Of a stretch of 64,000 nt of DNA, positions 15,551 to 23,521 are shown one piece after another; the first letter of the stretch is position 1, and every line of letters begins with the position of its first letter. Under the pieces are notes generated by a model. The model saw nothing but the letters and a program-made list of their open reading frames with translations, was not told where the DNA came from and did no database searches. Origin of the DNA: Terrabacter terrigena (GTDB lineage Bacteria; Actinomycetota; Actinomycetes; Actinomycetales; Dermatophilaceae); NCBI RefSeq assembly GCF_042676085.1, contig NZ_JBHTKH010000019.1:11788-75787 (forward strand). Direction: 5' to 3'. The translations under genes and the position numbers were made by a program.

Positions 15551-17743
15551 GTGATCCGCCGCCATCCCGTCAAGACGCTCGTCGTCCTGCTCCTGGTGAT
15601 GGTGGCCGGTCTCACGGTCGCCTACGTCAACCGCACGACCGTGCCGGTGCCTCCGACGACCCAGCCGAAGCCCGGCGAGTCGCTCGTCGTGGTCGGCCTC
15701 GGCGGCTTGTCCTGGGACGACGTCTCGGCGAAGGACACCCCCACGCTGTGGGGGCTGCTGCGCGACGGCTCGGCAGCGTCGGTCTCCGTCAAGAGCCTGC
15801 GGCTGACCACCTGCCCGACCGACGGCTGGGCGACGGTCTCCGCCGGTGAGGCCGCCGGCCCCGACACGAGCGAGGTGCGCCCGACCTGCGCGTCGTTGCC
15901 CTCGGTCGCCGGCGACGCGAACGCGGGCTACCGCATCATCGGGTTCGACGAGCTGGCAACCGCCTCGCGCGAGGCCGAGTTCCGGGCCCGGCTCGGCATG
16001 CTCGGCGACAGCTTCGCGGCGGGCAAGACGTGCATCCAGGCCGTCGGGCCGGGGGCCGGCCTGGCCGCCGCGACCTCGGACGGCAAGGTCGCGAAGTACA
16101 GCCCCTTCCAGGCGACGACCCTCGTCTCCGACCTCGCCCAGTGCCCGGTGAGCATCGTCGACGTCGGCGGGATCGATGCCACCGATCCCGACCGCACGCG
16201 CCACATGGAGAAGATCAACGGCATCGAGCGCCGGCTCGAGCAGGTCATCGACGCGATGCCCAACGGCGCCGACCTGCTCGTCGTCGGCCTGGCGGACCGC
16301 GACCAGCAGGAGCGGCTGCGGCTGCTGACCGCCTCGGGCCCGCACTACGGCCCGGGCCTGCTCGCCTCGGCCTCGACACGCCTCACCGGTGTCGCGCAGC
16401 TGTCCGACATCACCGCGACGATCCTCCAGCGCGGCGGTGTCGACCCCGTCACGGCGATCGGCGGCCGGGCCCTCAGCGTGGTCCCGTCGGCGAACAACAG
16501 CGAGTCGACCGCGGCGTCCAAGCTGACCGCCCTCACCGACATCGACACCAAGGCCGATGCGATGCACCGCATCGTGGCGCCCTTCCTCGTCATCTGGCTG
16601 GCCGGCACCGCCCTGGCCCTGCTCGTGCTGTGGGTCGTGATCCGTCGGGCCCGCCCCTGGAACCGTCGCTTCACCCGGGCGCGCGTGCTGCGCATGGTGC
16701 GGCTGGTCGGCCTGCTCTCGGCCGCGATGCCCGCCGCGACCTTCCTCGCCAACCTCATCCCCTGGTGGCGCTGGTCGACCGCCACGATCGTGCTCGCCGT
16801 GCTGCTGTTCGTGCTCGTGCTCGTGATCAGCGCTGCCATCACGCTCGCGTGCCTCAGGGGACCGTGGAGCAGCTCGGCCCTCGGCCCCCTGGCCGCGATG
16901 TCGGCCGTGACCGCGGGCGTCATCGGGGTCGACCTGCTCACCGGCTCGCACCTGCAGATCTCGTCGATCTTCGGCCTCCAGCCGCTCGTCGGTGGCCGCT
17001 TCTACGGCATGGGCAACGTCGCCTTCGCCCTGTATGCCGCCGCGGTCCTGCTGCTCTGCGCGGCCCTCGCGCACGCCCTGGTGCGCCGCAACGCCCCGCG
17101 CCTGGCGGTCCTCGCCATGGTCCTCGTCGGAGGTGGCGCCCTGGCCGTCGACGTGCTGCCCGCGTGGGGCGCCGACTTCGGCGGGCCGATCGCGCTCGTG
17201 CCGGCCCTCGGGTTCCTGCTCATGGGCGTGATGGGCTGGCGCACGTCGGCCCGCAACGTGCTCATCGTGCTCGTCACGGCCGGACTCGTCGTGGGCCTCG
17301 TCTGCTACCTCGACTGGCGCCGGCCCGAGTCCGACCGCTCGCACCCCGGGCGCTTCCTGCAGACCGTGATCGACGGCGGCGCGTGGGACGTGATGTCGCG
17401 CAAGTTCCTCGCCAACGTGTCGCTGGCGGTCCACCTGCCCGTGCTGCTCGTCCTCGCGGCCCTGCTGATGGCCATGGTGGTCGTCATCGTCATGCGGCCG
17501 GGCGCCTTCGGCACCGAGCCGCTGAGGCGCCTGCTCGCCGAGGCCCCGCTCATGCACCGCGGGCTCTGGGCGATCATCGTGATGGCCGCGATCGGGTTCC
17601 TCACCAACGACTCCGGTGCGGCGATCCCGCCGGTCGCCGCGATCTTCACCGTGCCGCTCGTCGTCTCGGCCGTGATGCACTTCCTGTCGATCGAGGCGCG
17701 CAACGCCCCCGTCCGCCGACGCCGCGACCGCCACCACCTCTGA
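15551..17743 (+). CDS. Large actinobacterial membrane protein with an alkaline-phosphatase-like N-terminal domain
   Basis: The 730-residue protein starts with one membrane segment and then an extracytoplasmic domain of about 300 residues resembling the alkaline phosphatase superfamily core (VVVGLGGLSWDDVSAKDTPTLWGLL). About ten membrane segments fill the C-terminal half, with conserved patches such as GGRFYGMGNVAFALYAA and ADFGGPIALVPALGF. The exact substrate is unknown; proteins of this shape may act on cell-envelope polymers. The GTG start follows a TAGTCT box by seven bases, so a leaderless transcript is likely. Confidence 0.75.
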   Translation: MIRRHPVKTLVVLLLVMVAGLTVAYVNRTTVPVPPTTQPKPGESLVVVGLGGLSWDDVSAKDTPTLWGLLRDGSAASVSVKSLRLTTCPTDGWATVSAGEAAGPDTSEVRPTCASLPSVAGDANAGYRIIGFDELATASREAEFRARLGMLGDSFAAGKTCIQAVGPGAGLAAATSDGKVAKYSPFQATTLVSDLAQCPVSIVDVGGIDATDPDRTRHMEKINGIERRLEQVIDAMPNGADLLVVGLADRDQQERLRLLTASGPHYGPGLLASASTRLTGVAQLSDITATILQRGGVDPVTAIGGRALSVVPSANNSESTAASKLTALTDIDTKADAMHRIVAPFLVIWLAGTALALLVLWVVIRRARPWNRRFTRARVLRMVRLVGLLSAAMPAATFLANLIPWWRWSTATIVLAVLLFVLVLVISAAITLACLRGPWSSSALGPLAAMSAVTAGVIGVDLLTGSHLQISSIFGLQPLVGGRFYGMGNVAFALYAAAVLLLCAALAHALVRRNAPRLAVLAMVLVGGGALAVDVLPAWGADFGGPIALVPALGFLLMGVMGWRTSARNVLIVLVTAGLVVGLVCYLDWRRPESDRSHPGRFLQTVIDGGAWDVMSRKFLANVSLAVHLPVLLVLAALLMAMVVVIVMRPGAFGTEPLRRLLAEAPLMHRGLWAIIVMAAIGFLTNDSGAAIPPVAAIFTVPLVVSAVMHFLSIEARNAPVRRRRDRHHL

Positions 17744-17852
17744 GTTCTTTGGCTCGCTCCGCTCGCCCGTGTTCGGCGCGCTTTGACGTCACGCCGAGCC
17801 CTACGTCACTGTTGCGCTCCACGCAGCTGGGACGTAGGCATTGACACGCCCA

Positions 17853-17893
17853 TTCCGTAAGCGGAGACTTACCGTTCGTGGAGACTTACGGAA
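17853..17893. promoter_or_regulatory. Probable ArsR operator overlapping the start codon
   Basis: A perfect inverted repeat, TTCCGTAAG (17853-17861) and CTTACGGAA (17885-17893), flanks the GTG start of the ArsR-type gene. Inside it GGAGACTTA is also directly repeated (17863 and 17880). Such sites normally bind the encoded ArsR dimer for autorepression. A regulator bound here would block both transcription and translation start. Confidence 0.65.
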
Positions 17894-18198
17894 CGGGTGA
17901 CGAGTGGGCCGTCCTCGGGGACCGCACGCGACGCTCCATCGTCGAGTGCCTGGCCGAGCGCCCGCTCGCTGTCGGCGAGCTGGCCGAGCAGCTGCCCGTG
18001 AGCCGCCCGGCCGTGTCGCAGCACCTCAAGGTGCTCAAGGAGGCCGGGCTCGTCACCGAGGAGGCCTCGGGCACCCGCCGCATCTACCGTCTCGACCCGG
18101 TCGCCGTCAGCGCGCTGCGCGACCAGCTGGACACCTTCTGGCGCCGCGCCCTGAGCGGCTACCAGCAGTCCGTCACCCCATCGGAGGAGAAGCCATGA
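17878..18198 (+). CDS. ArsR family winged-helix transcriptional regulator
   Basis: This 106-residue protein is a single winged helix-turn-helix (LAVGELAEQLPVSRPAVSQHLKVLKEAGLV, residues 31-60) with the wing TRRIYRLDP. It lacks the ELCVCDL metal site of classical arsenic sensors, so it is probably not a metal sensor. It is followed by an SRPBCC gene through an ATGA overlap; this ArsR-SRPBCC pairing is common in actinobacteria and usually autoregulated. The GTG start lies within the inverted repeat at 17853-17893. Confidence 0.85.
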   Translation: METYGTGDEWAVLGDRTRRSIVECLAERPLAVGELAEQLPVSRPAVSQHLKVLKEAGLVTEEASGTRRIYRLDPVAVSALRDQLDTFWRRALSGYQQSVTPSEEKP

Positions 18199-18674
18199 CC
18201 GACACCGACACCCTCGTACGCCGCACCGTCGTCGTCGACGCGCCCGTCGCCGACGCGTTCGCGACCTTCACCGAACGCTTCGGCGACTTCAAGCCCCGCG
18301 AGCACAACCTGCTCTCGGCCCCCATCACCGAGACCGTCTTCGAACCGCGCGTCGGCGGCCACATCTACGACCGCGCCGAGGACGGCTCCGAGTGCCGGTG
18401 GGCGCGCGTCCTCGTCTGGGAGCCACCGCACCGCGTCGTCTTCAGCTGGGACATCAGCCCGCGCTGGGAGGTCGTCACCGACCCGGAGCAGGCGAGCGAG
18501 GTCGAGGTGACCTTCGCCGCCGAGGGCGCGGACCGGACGCGGGTCGAGCTGGAGCACCGGCACCTCGACCGTCACGGACCCGAGTGGCACGCCGTGCGCG
18601 ACGGCGTCGGCCACGACGAGGGCTGGCCCCTCTACCTGCGGCGCTACGCCGACCTCCTGGGCGTCCACGGCTGA
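18195..18674 (+). CDS. SRPBCC family protein (AHSA1-like)
   Basis: The 159-residue protein has the helix-grip fold pattern of the AHSA1/SRPBCC family: an initial beta strand (VRRTVVVDAPVADAFATFTERFGDF), a GGHIYDR turn, the WEPPHRVVFSWDI strands and a C-terminal helix (GWPLYLRRYADLL). These proteins bind hydrophobic small molecules or act as stress proteins; the ligand here is unknown. It is co-transcribed with the ArsR regulator just upstream. Confidence 0.82.
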   Translation: MTDTDTLVRRTVVVDAPVADAFATFTERFGDFKPREHNLLSAPITETVFEPRVGGHIYDRAEDGSECRWARVLVWEPPHRVVFSWDISPRWEVVTDPEQASEVEVTFAAEGADRTRVELEHRHLDRHGPEWHAVRDGVGHDEGWPLYLRRYADLLGVHG

Positions 18675-18676
18675 GC

Positions 18677-18697
18677 CGGGGTGGCGGTTGCACCCCG
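18677..18697. terminator. Bidirectional hairpin between convergent genes
   Basis: The arms CGGGGTG and CACCCCG form a seven-base-pair stem with a seven-base loop just after the SRPBCC stop. The glycosyltransferase gene converges from the other side. There is no U tract, as is usual in high-GC actinobacteria, so terminator function is inferred from position. Confidence 0.45.
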
Positions 18698-18717
18698 CGC
18701 GACGGTGACGCGGCGAG

Positions 18718-19449
18718 TCAGCCCGGGCCCAGTCGACGACGCAGGCGCCGCACGCCCAGCGCCAGGGCGACGTCGCGGTACTGCGTCGCGCGGTGCACCT
18801 GCGAGCGCCAGTCGGCGCCGGTGACCCGGTGCTGCAGGTCGCAGGGCACCTCGACGACTCGGAGCCCGGCGTCGAGCACGTCGACGGTCATGCCGACCTC
18901 GACCCCCCACCCACGGGCGAAGGGTGTCGCGGCGGTGATCGCCGCCGGCGACAGGCAGCGCATGCCCGACAGCGGCTGGTTGGGTGACCAGCCGGTCAGC
19001 TCCTCGATGCCGCGGCGGGCGAGCCCGACGACGAGCCCGTGGCCGCCGGCACTGCCACGCTGCGTGGGCAGGTTCGCGATCGTGAGGTCGGCCGCGCCGC
19101 TCGAGACCGGGACCACGAGCGCACCGACCGCGCTCGCGGAGGCCTCGAGGTCGGCATCGACGAAGAGCACCGCGGTGTCGGGGTCGAGACGACCGACGCG
19201 GCGCATCCCGTTGACGCGGCCGAGACCGCTCATCATCGCGTCGGCCTTGCCGTGGTTGCGCTGGTGACGCACAACCTCGGCGCCCTCACGGGCAGCGATC
19301 GCAGCCGTGCCGTCGCTCGACCCGTCGTCGACGACGACGACCGTGGCGACCCCGGCGATGGTCCGCACGCCTCGGATCGTCTCGGCGATGCGGGCCGACT
19401 CGTCCTTGGCCGGGATGACGACGGCGACGGAGAACGGCACGGTCGTCAT
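18718..19449 (-). CDS. Glycosyltransferase family 2 protein
   Basis: The 243-residue GT-A fold enzyme has the nucleotide-sugar binding start VVIPAKDESARI, the strand VVVVDDGSSDGT and a DxD-type metal motif in VLFVDADLEA. The pattern resembles GpgS/dolichol-phosphate sugar transferases, and a basic C-terminus (RRLRRRL) could touch the membrane. The product is not certain; it might transfer a sugar to a phosphorylated or lipid acceptor. It lies 13 bases downstream of the DUF5926 gene in the same direction. Confidence 0.82.
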   Translation of the reverse strand: MTTVPFSVAVVIPAKDESARIAETIRGVRTIAGVATVVVVDDGSSDGTAAIAAREGAEVVRHQRNHGKADAMMSGLGRVNGMRRVGRLDPDTAVLFVDADLEASASAVGALVVPVSSGAADLTIANLPTQRGSAGGHGLVVGLARRGIEELTGWSPNQPLSGMRCLSPAAITAATPFARGWGVEVGMTVDVLDAGLRVVEVPCDLQHRVTGADWRSQVHRATQYRDVALALGVRRLRRRLGPG

Positions 19450-19462
19450 CGTCGCCCGCGCC

Positions 19463-20350
19463 TCAGCGGAGCGTCACCTGGCGGTTGGTGAGGCCGGCGC
19501 GCGCGCCACGCTCGGCGGCGGTGAGCGTCTCGGTCGAGGCGGCCGCGGCCTCGATGCGCTTCTTCATCTCGGCGACGGGCTTCTCGAAGTCGGCGGCCTC
19601 GGAGCCCGGGTCGACCTCCCAGACGGGGATCAGCAGACCACTCGAGCGGAAGCAGCCGAGCAGGCGGCCGTCGTCACCGAGGTGGCTGTCGCCCGCGGCG
19701 TGCAGGCGGGCGAGGGCACTGGTGGCGGTGTCCTCGTCGAACGGCAGCACCCAGCGCACGTAGGTGCGCTCGCCGATGCGGCACCAGAACGCCGACTGCG
19801 CCGCGTCGAGCTTCACGGTCGGGATGGCCGACTCGTTGGCGCGCTCGAGCGACTCCTTGCCGTCGGCGTCGAGCTCGGCGTCGGCGACCCAGAAGTCGAA
19901 GCCCTCGTGCAGCTGCATCTCGAAGGGCGCGTCGAGGTCGAGGACGTCCTGCAGGCGCGGGGTGTCGGCCATCGAGACGGGCAGCGCAGTCACCGGAGAG
20001 CCGGCGTCGGCGGCAGCGGCGAGCCCGATCGCCGCGGCGATGTCGCGGCTCGTGTCGCCGCTCGCGTTGCCGGACTGGATGCCGACGAGCACCTCGCCGC
20101 TCTCGCGGTGCAGGCCCGGCCACGCCAGCGGCAGCACCGTCGCGATCGTCACCTCGTCGGGGGCACCTTCGGGCGCCTTGCCCTTCGCGAAGCGCACCGT
20201 CGCGGTGGCGGCGGGGACGATCTCGCGCATCGCGACCCAGTCGGTCTCGTTGGGCAGCCCCTCGAAGGGGCGGGCCACGAACGGCGCCGGCTGCGGACGT
20301 GCGGAACGGTCGGTGCGCTCACCGCGCGGTCGACGAGATGCCTTACCCAT
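19463..20350 (-). CDS. DUF5926 family protein
   Basis: The 295-residue cytosolic protein matches the actinobacterial DUF5926 family in full: a basic N-terminus (MGKASRRPRGERTDR), the block RPFEGLPNETDWVAMREIVPAATA and the ending SSGLLIPVWEVDPG. Its function is unknown. The chosen ATG is seven bases after a TAGGGT box, again suggesting a leaderless transcript. The frame extends further upstream only through non-homologous sequence. It appears to be in an operon with the glycosyltransferase. Confidence 0.82.
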   Translation of the reverse strand: MGKASRRPRGERTDRSARPQPAPFVARPFEGLPNETDWVAMREIVPAATATVRFAKGKAPEGAPDEVTIATVLPLAWPGLHRESGEVLVGIQSGNASGDTSRDIAAAIGLAAAADAGSPVTALPVSMADTPRLQDVLDLDAPFEMQLHEGFDFWVADAELDADGKESLERANESAIPTVKLDAAQSAFWCRIGERTYVRWVLPFDEDTATSALARLHAAGDSHLGDDGRLLGCFRSSGLLIPVWEVDPGSEAADFEKPVAEMKKRIEAAAASTETLTAAERGARAGLTNRQVTLR

Positions 20351-20378
20351 GCGCGCCACCCTAGTGGCCGCCCCGGGG

Positions 20379-21835
20379 TCAGCCGAAGGCGGAGGCCAGC
20401 GGCCCGAGGGCGAGCACGTCATCGGCGGTCGCCAGCCCCACCGGGGCCACGAACGCGGTGGTCACACCGCGGTCCGCCAGGCGTGCGAGGCGCTCGGCGT
20501 GCTCCGCCGAGGTGCCCGCGTGGTGCCTGGCGGCGAAGGCCGCGGCCGGGATGCGCCCACGGTGTCGCTCGACGCGCGCCCACACGTCGTCGCGGTCGGA
20601 GCCCACCACCGGGAGGTCGAGCACCGTCGCGTAGGCCTCGGACACGTCGCGGCCCGCGGCACGCACCAGCTCGAGGTAGCGGTCGACCTTGCCGAGGCCG
20701 ACCTCGTCGGAGGGGACGTTGCACCGTCGCCGACCGTGGCAGCGATGCGCAGCGACCGCGGGCCGCCCCCGCCGACGAGGACGGGGATGCGACCGGCGGG
20801 ACGGGGGTAGGAGGTCGTCTCGGGCAGCGAGACCCGGCGTCCGGCATACGGCTTGGTGCCGGGGGCCCAGAGCGCCTTCATCAGCTCGACTCCCCGCTCG
20901 AGCGCATCGAGACGCTCTCCCGCAGAAGGGAACTCGAGGCCGTATGCCGTGTGCTCGCGTTCCCACCAGCCCGCACCGACCCCGACGAACGCACGCCCAC
21001 CCGACAGCGCGGACAGGGTCGCGGCCGCCTTCGCGGTGATGCCCGGCTCGCGGAAGGTCACGGGCGTCACCAGTGTGCCGAGCTGCAGTCGGGTCGTGGA
21101 CGCCGCGAGCGCCCCGAGGGTGACCCACGGCTCGGGGATCGGGTCCCACGCCCGCCCCACCTGGGGGATCTGGATGAGGTGGTCCATGAGGGCGATGCCG
21201 GCCAGTCCGGCGGCCTCGGCCGCCCCCGCGACGCCGCGCAGCCACGCGAGCAGGTCGCCCTCGGCCGGGAAGCGCGAGAGCTGGAGCACCACGCCACGCA
21301 GGCCCGACACCCCGCGCGGAGCGTCCGCGAGCGAGCGGTTCGCCTGCCGCCCGGTCGGTGCGGTCGCCCCGTCGCCCGGCGCCACGCGCTCGACCTGCCA
21401 TCCCTCCGCGTCGAGCTCCGATGAGGCCAGCGCGACGGCGGCGAGCTGGCCCGTGAGGACGCGCGCCGGGACCGGGCGGTCGCGGGCGGCGTTGCGCGAA
21501 CGGCATACGGCGGCGGGGGTGTCGAGCACGACCGCCACGGCGGGAAGGCCCGCGGAACGGGCGGCTTCCAGCCAGCGACGGCGCCGGGCGGCGTCGGTGC
21601 CGAGCGTGTCGACGACGGTCGTCAGGCCACGACCCAGACGGGCCATGACCACCTGCTCGAGGACGGCGAAGGCGTCGTCCGACGCGTCGAGGTCGTGCTC
21701 ACCCCTGCCGACGACGCCACGCAGCGTGTCGGACGAGACGACCTCCGCGGCCCGGTAGCGGGCGGCCGCCCAGGTCGACTTGCCCGAGCCGGACGCGCCG
21801 ACGAGGACGACGAGCGCGGGGTCGGGCAGCGTCAC
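20379..21835 (-). pseudogene. P-loop kinase domain fused to a luciferase-like F420-dependent oxidoreductase, with one frameshift
   Basis: Residues 1 to about 160 form a P-loop kinase-like domain with Walker A GASGSGKST. Residues about 170 to the end are a luciferase-like monooxygenase of the F420-dependent type (FVGVGAGWWEREHTAYG, PVLVGGGGPRSLRIAA). The frame breaks near 20729: the expected family sequence is GDGCNVPSD, but GDG is followed by a different frame until CNVPSDEVGLGK resumes one frame over, as if one base were missing. Repaired, it would be about 485 residues. It could be a pseudogene or a sequence error. The natural substrate of either half is unknown. Confidence 0.8.
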
Positions 21836-21877
21836 CTGCGGTGTCGGTCGGTGTCGGTCATCACCGGTCGTCGCCGG

Positions 21878-22312
21878 TCAGTGCGACCGGCGCCGCGACG
21901 GTCCACCGAGCGAGGCCCAGACGGTGCGGCCGTGCGGCTCGTCGATGACGCCCCACTCGTGGGCGAGGGAGCGCACGATGCGCAGGCCACGGCCACCGGG
22001 CGCCCACGTCGTCGGCGGCGCCGGGCGAGGGGCGGTGGGGCCCCCGCCGTCGGAGACCTCGACCTCGACGACGTTGTTCTTGACCTTCCAGTGGATGCGG
22101 ATCGTGCCGTCGGCCAGCGGCTTGGCGTGCCGGATGGCGTTCGCGACGAGCTCGCTCACGACGATCTCCGCCTCGTCGATGACCTGCGAGGGCAGCTCGC
22201 GCGCGAGGAGGTCCTCGACGAGCTCCTTGCGGATGCGAGGTGCCGCGGACGGTGCCCACTGGATGCGGACCGTGCGCTTCTCGCCGAGCGGCGTGGCCGG
22301 CACGTTCGTCAT
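21878..22312 (-). CDS. RsbW-like ATP-binding protein (HATPase_c anti-sigma kinase fold)
   Basis: This 144-residue protein is a stand-alone GHKL ATPase domain. The N box is EIVVSELVANAIRHA, the G1 box is VSDGGGP, and the G2-like segment is PGGRGLRIVRSLAHEWG. Such proteins act as serine kinases or anti-sigma factors in partner-switching stress control. The target is not adjacent. I chose the ATG at 22312 because AAGGAG lies at a good distance before it; the longer frame upstream has no family similarity. Confidence 0.85.
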   Translation of the reverse strand: MTNVPATPLGEKRTVRIQWAPSAAPRIRKELVEDLLARELPSQVIDEAEIVVSELVANAIRHAKPLADGTIRIHWKVKNNVVEVEVSDGGGPTAPRPAPPTTWAPGGRGLRIVRSLAHEWGVIDEPHGRTVWASLGGPSRRRSH

Positions 22313-22613
22313 CGGGGCTCTCCTTGCGATTGCTTCGGCTCGTCGGGCGTCCACACCGGCACGTGACCCGGTGTGGGCGCGAGGGCCGCTCCCCTGTGAG
22401 CTCGCCACGGTCAAACCTCCTCAACGGGCAATTCGCATGCACCCGTCGTCGAACGCTAACCAAACCTGCGCCGTACCTCAACGAACCTGTGAGTTTTTCC
22501 AGCGCCGACGCAGCGATGGGTTCGTATGGCGAGATCTAGGACGAGGACTAGAGCGCCGCAGACGAGCCCAGCCTCCAGGGCATGAGCACGGGTCTCTCCA
22601 CACTCTTGCCAAT
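22313..22613. other. Intergenic stretch without a gene
   Basis: The AAGGAG ribosome site of the RsbW-like gene is at its left end. The segment around 22430-22520 is clearly more AT-rich than its surroundings and may hold the promoter of that gene. I see no convincing open frame. The right end leads into the PadR operator. Confidence 0.4.
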
Positions 22614-22654
22614 CGAACAGTCGCGATATATCGTCAACCTATCGCGACTGTTCG
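22614..22654. promoter_or_regulatory. PadR operator: perfect 14-bp inverted repeat
   Basis: The arms CGAACAGTCGCGAT (22614-22627) and ATCGCGACTGTTCG (22641-22654) are perfect complements separated by 13 bases of AT-rich sequence. A TTGCCA (22606-22611) and a GATATA/TATATC element place the promoter within or beside it. Position about 30 bases before the PadR gene indicates autoregulation by that protein. Confidence 0.75.
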
Positions 22655-22685
22655 TGAGTCGCGTCGAACGACAAGGAGAACCACC

Positions 22686-23384
22686 ATGCACGGACACCGA
22701 CACACCAGACGAGAGTCCGGGTTCGACAGCGGCTGGGGCGGCTGGGGCGGTCACGGGCCCGGCTTCGGCCCCGGACGCGGTCCCTGGGGCGGCCCCGGTC
22801 CCGGCGGTCGCGGACGACCCGGCCCGCCCCCGTGGGTCGCCGACCTCGTCCGTCATTTCGGCGGACCCGGCTTCGGCCCCGAGTTCGGCGGACGCCGCGG
22901 GCCCCGAGCCCGCCGCGGCGACGTCCGCGCCGCCATCCTCGACGTCCTCGCGGGCGACGAGATGAACGGCTACCAGCTCATCCAGCAGATCTCCGAGCGC
23001 ACCGGCGGCGCGTGGAAGCCGAGCCCCGGCTCGGTCTACCCGACCGTCCAGCAGCTCGAGGACGAAGGCCTCGTCGAGGGACGCGACGTCGAGGGGCGGC
23101 GCCTGTTGCGCCTCACCGATGCGGGCCGCACCTACGTCGAGGAGAACGCCGAGGAGATGGCCGCCACCTGGCGTCCCTTCGAGGAGGCCTCCGAGGGCGA
23201 GGACGCACCGCAGCAGGAGCAGCGGGGCGGCAGCGACCTCATGCCGATCGTGGGCCAGGTGATGGGCGCCATGTGGCAGATCGTCACCACGGGCACCTCG
23301 CAGCAGCGGGCCGAGGCCGCCGAGATCCTCACCGAGACCCGGCGCAAGCTCTACCGGCTGCTCGCCGACGGCGATCCCGAGTGA
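22686..23384 (+). CDS. PadR family transcriptional regulator with a Gly/Pro-rich N-terminus
   Basis: The 232-residue protein has a PadR winged helix (about 78-145: RAAILDVLAGDEMNGYQLIQQI, SPGSVYPTVQQLEDEGLVE) followed by a C-terminal helical dimer region. The first 70 residues are low complexity, rich in Gly, Pro, Trp and His (GWGGWGGHGPGFGPGRG), as seen in some PadR and Vir-like regulators; the purpose is unknown. AAGGAG lies at a good distance from the ATG. The perfect inverted repeat just upstream is its likely operator. No partner transporter gene is adjacent. Confidence 0.87.
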   Translation: MHGHRHTRRESGFDSGWGGWGGHGPGFGPGRGPWGGPGPGGRGRPGPPPWVADLVRHFGGPGFGPEFGGRRGPRARRGDVRAAILDVLAGDEMNGYQLIQQISERTGGAWKPSPGSVYPTVQQLEDEGLVEGRDVEGRRLLRLTDAGRTYVEENAEEMAATWRPFEEASEGEDAPQQEQRGGSDLMPIVGQVMGAMWQIVTTGTSQQRAEAAEILTETRRKLYRLLADGDPE

Positions 23385-23521
23385 GACCGTGGTGACCGGC
23401 CGCTGAGCCCGCCGGCACCCTGAGGCCGTCCGCACACCGAGTCCGGTGTGCGGGCGGCCTCACCGTGTGCCGGCGGCCTCGCCGTGTGCGGGCGATCCGG
23501 CGGGTCGGGCAGGATGTCGGC

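Noticed and set aside
15323..17737. An 804-codon minus-strand frame opposite the large membrane protein
   Set aside because: The composition is the reverse of transmembrane codons (Arg/Asp/Gly-rich), with no domain, and the plus-strand gene is well supported.
17744..17852. A tRNA or small RNA between the large membrane protein and ArsR genes
   Set aside because: No cloverleaf or conserved RNA pattern could be built from this stretch.
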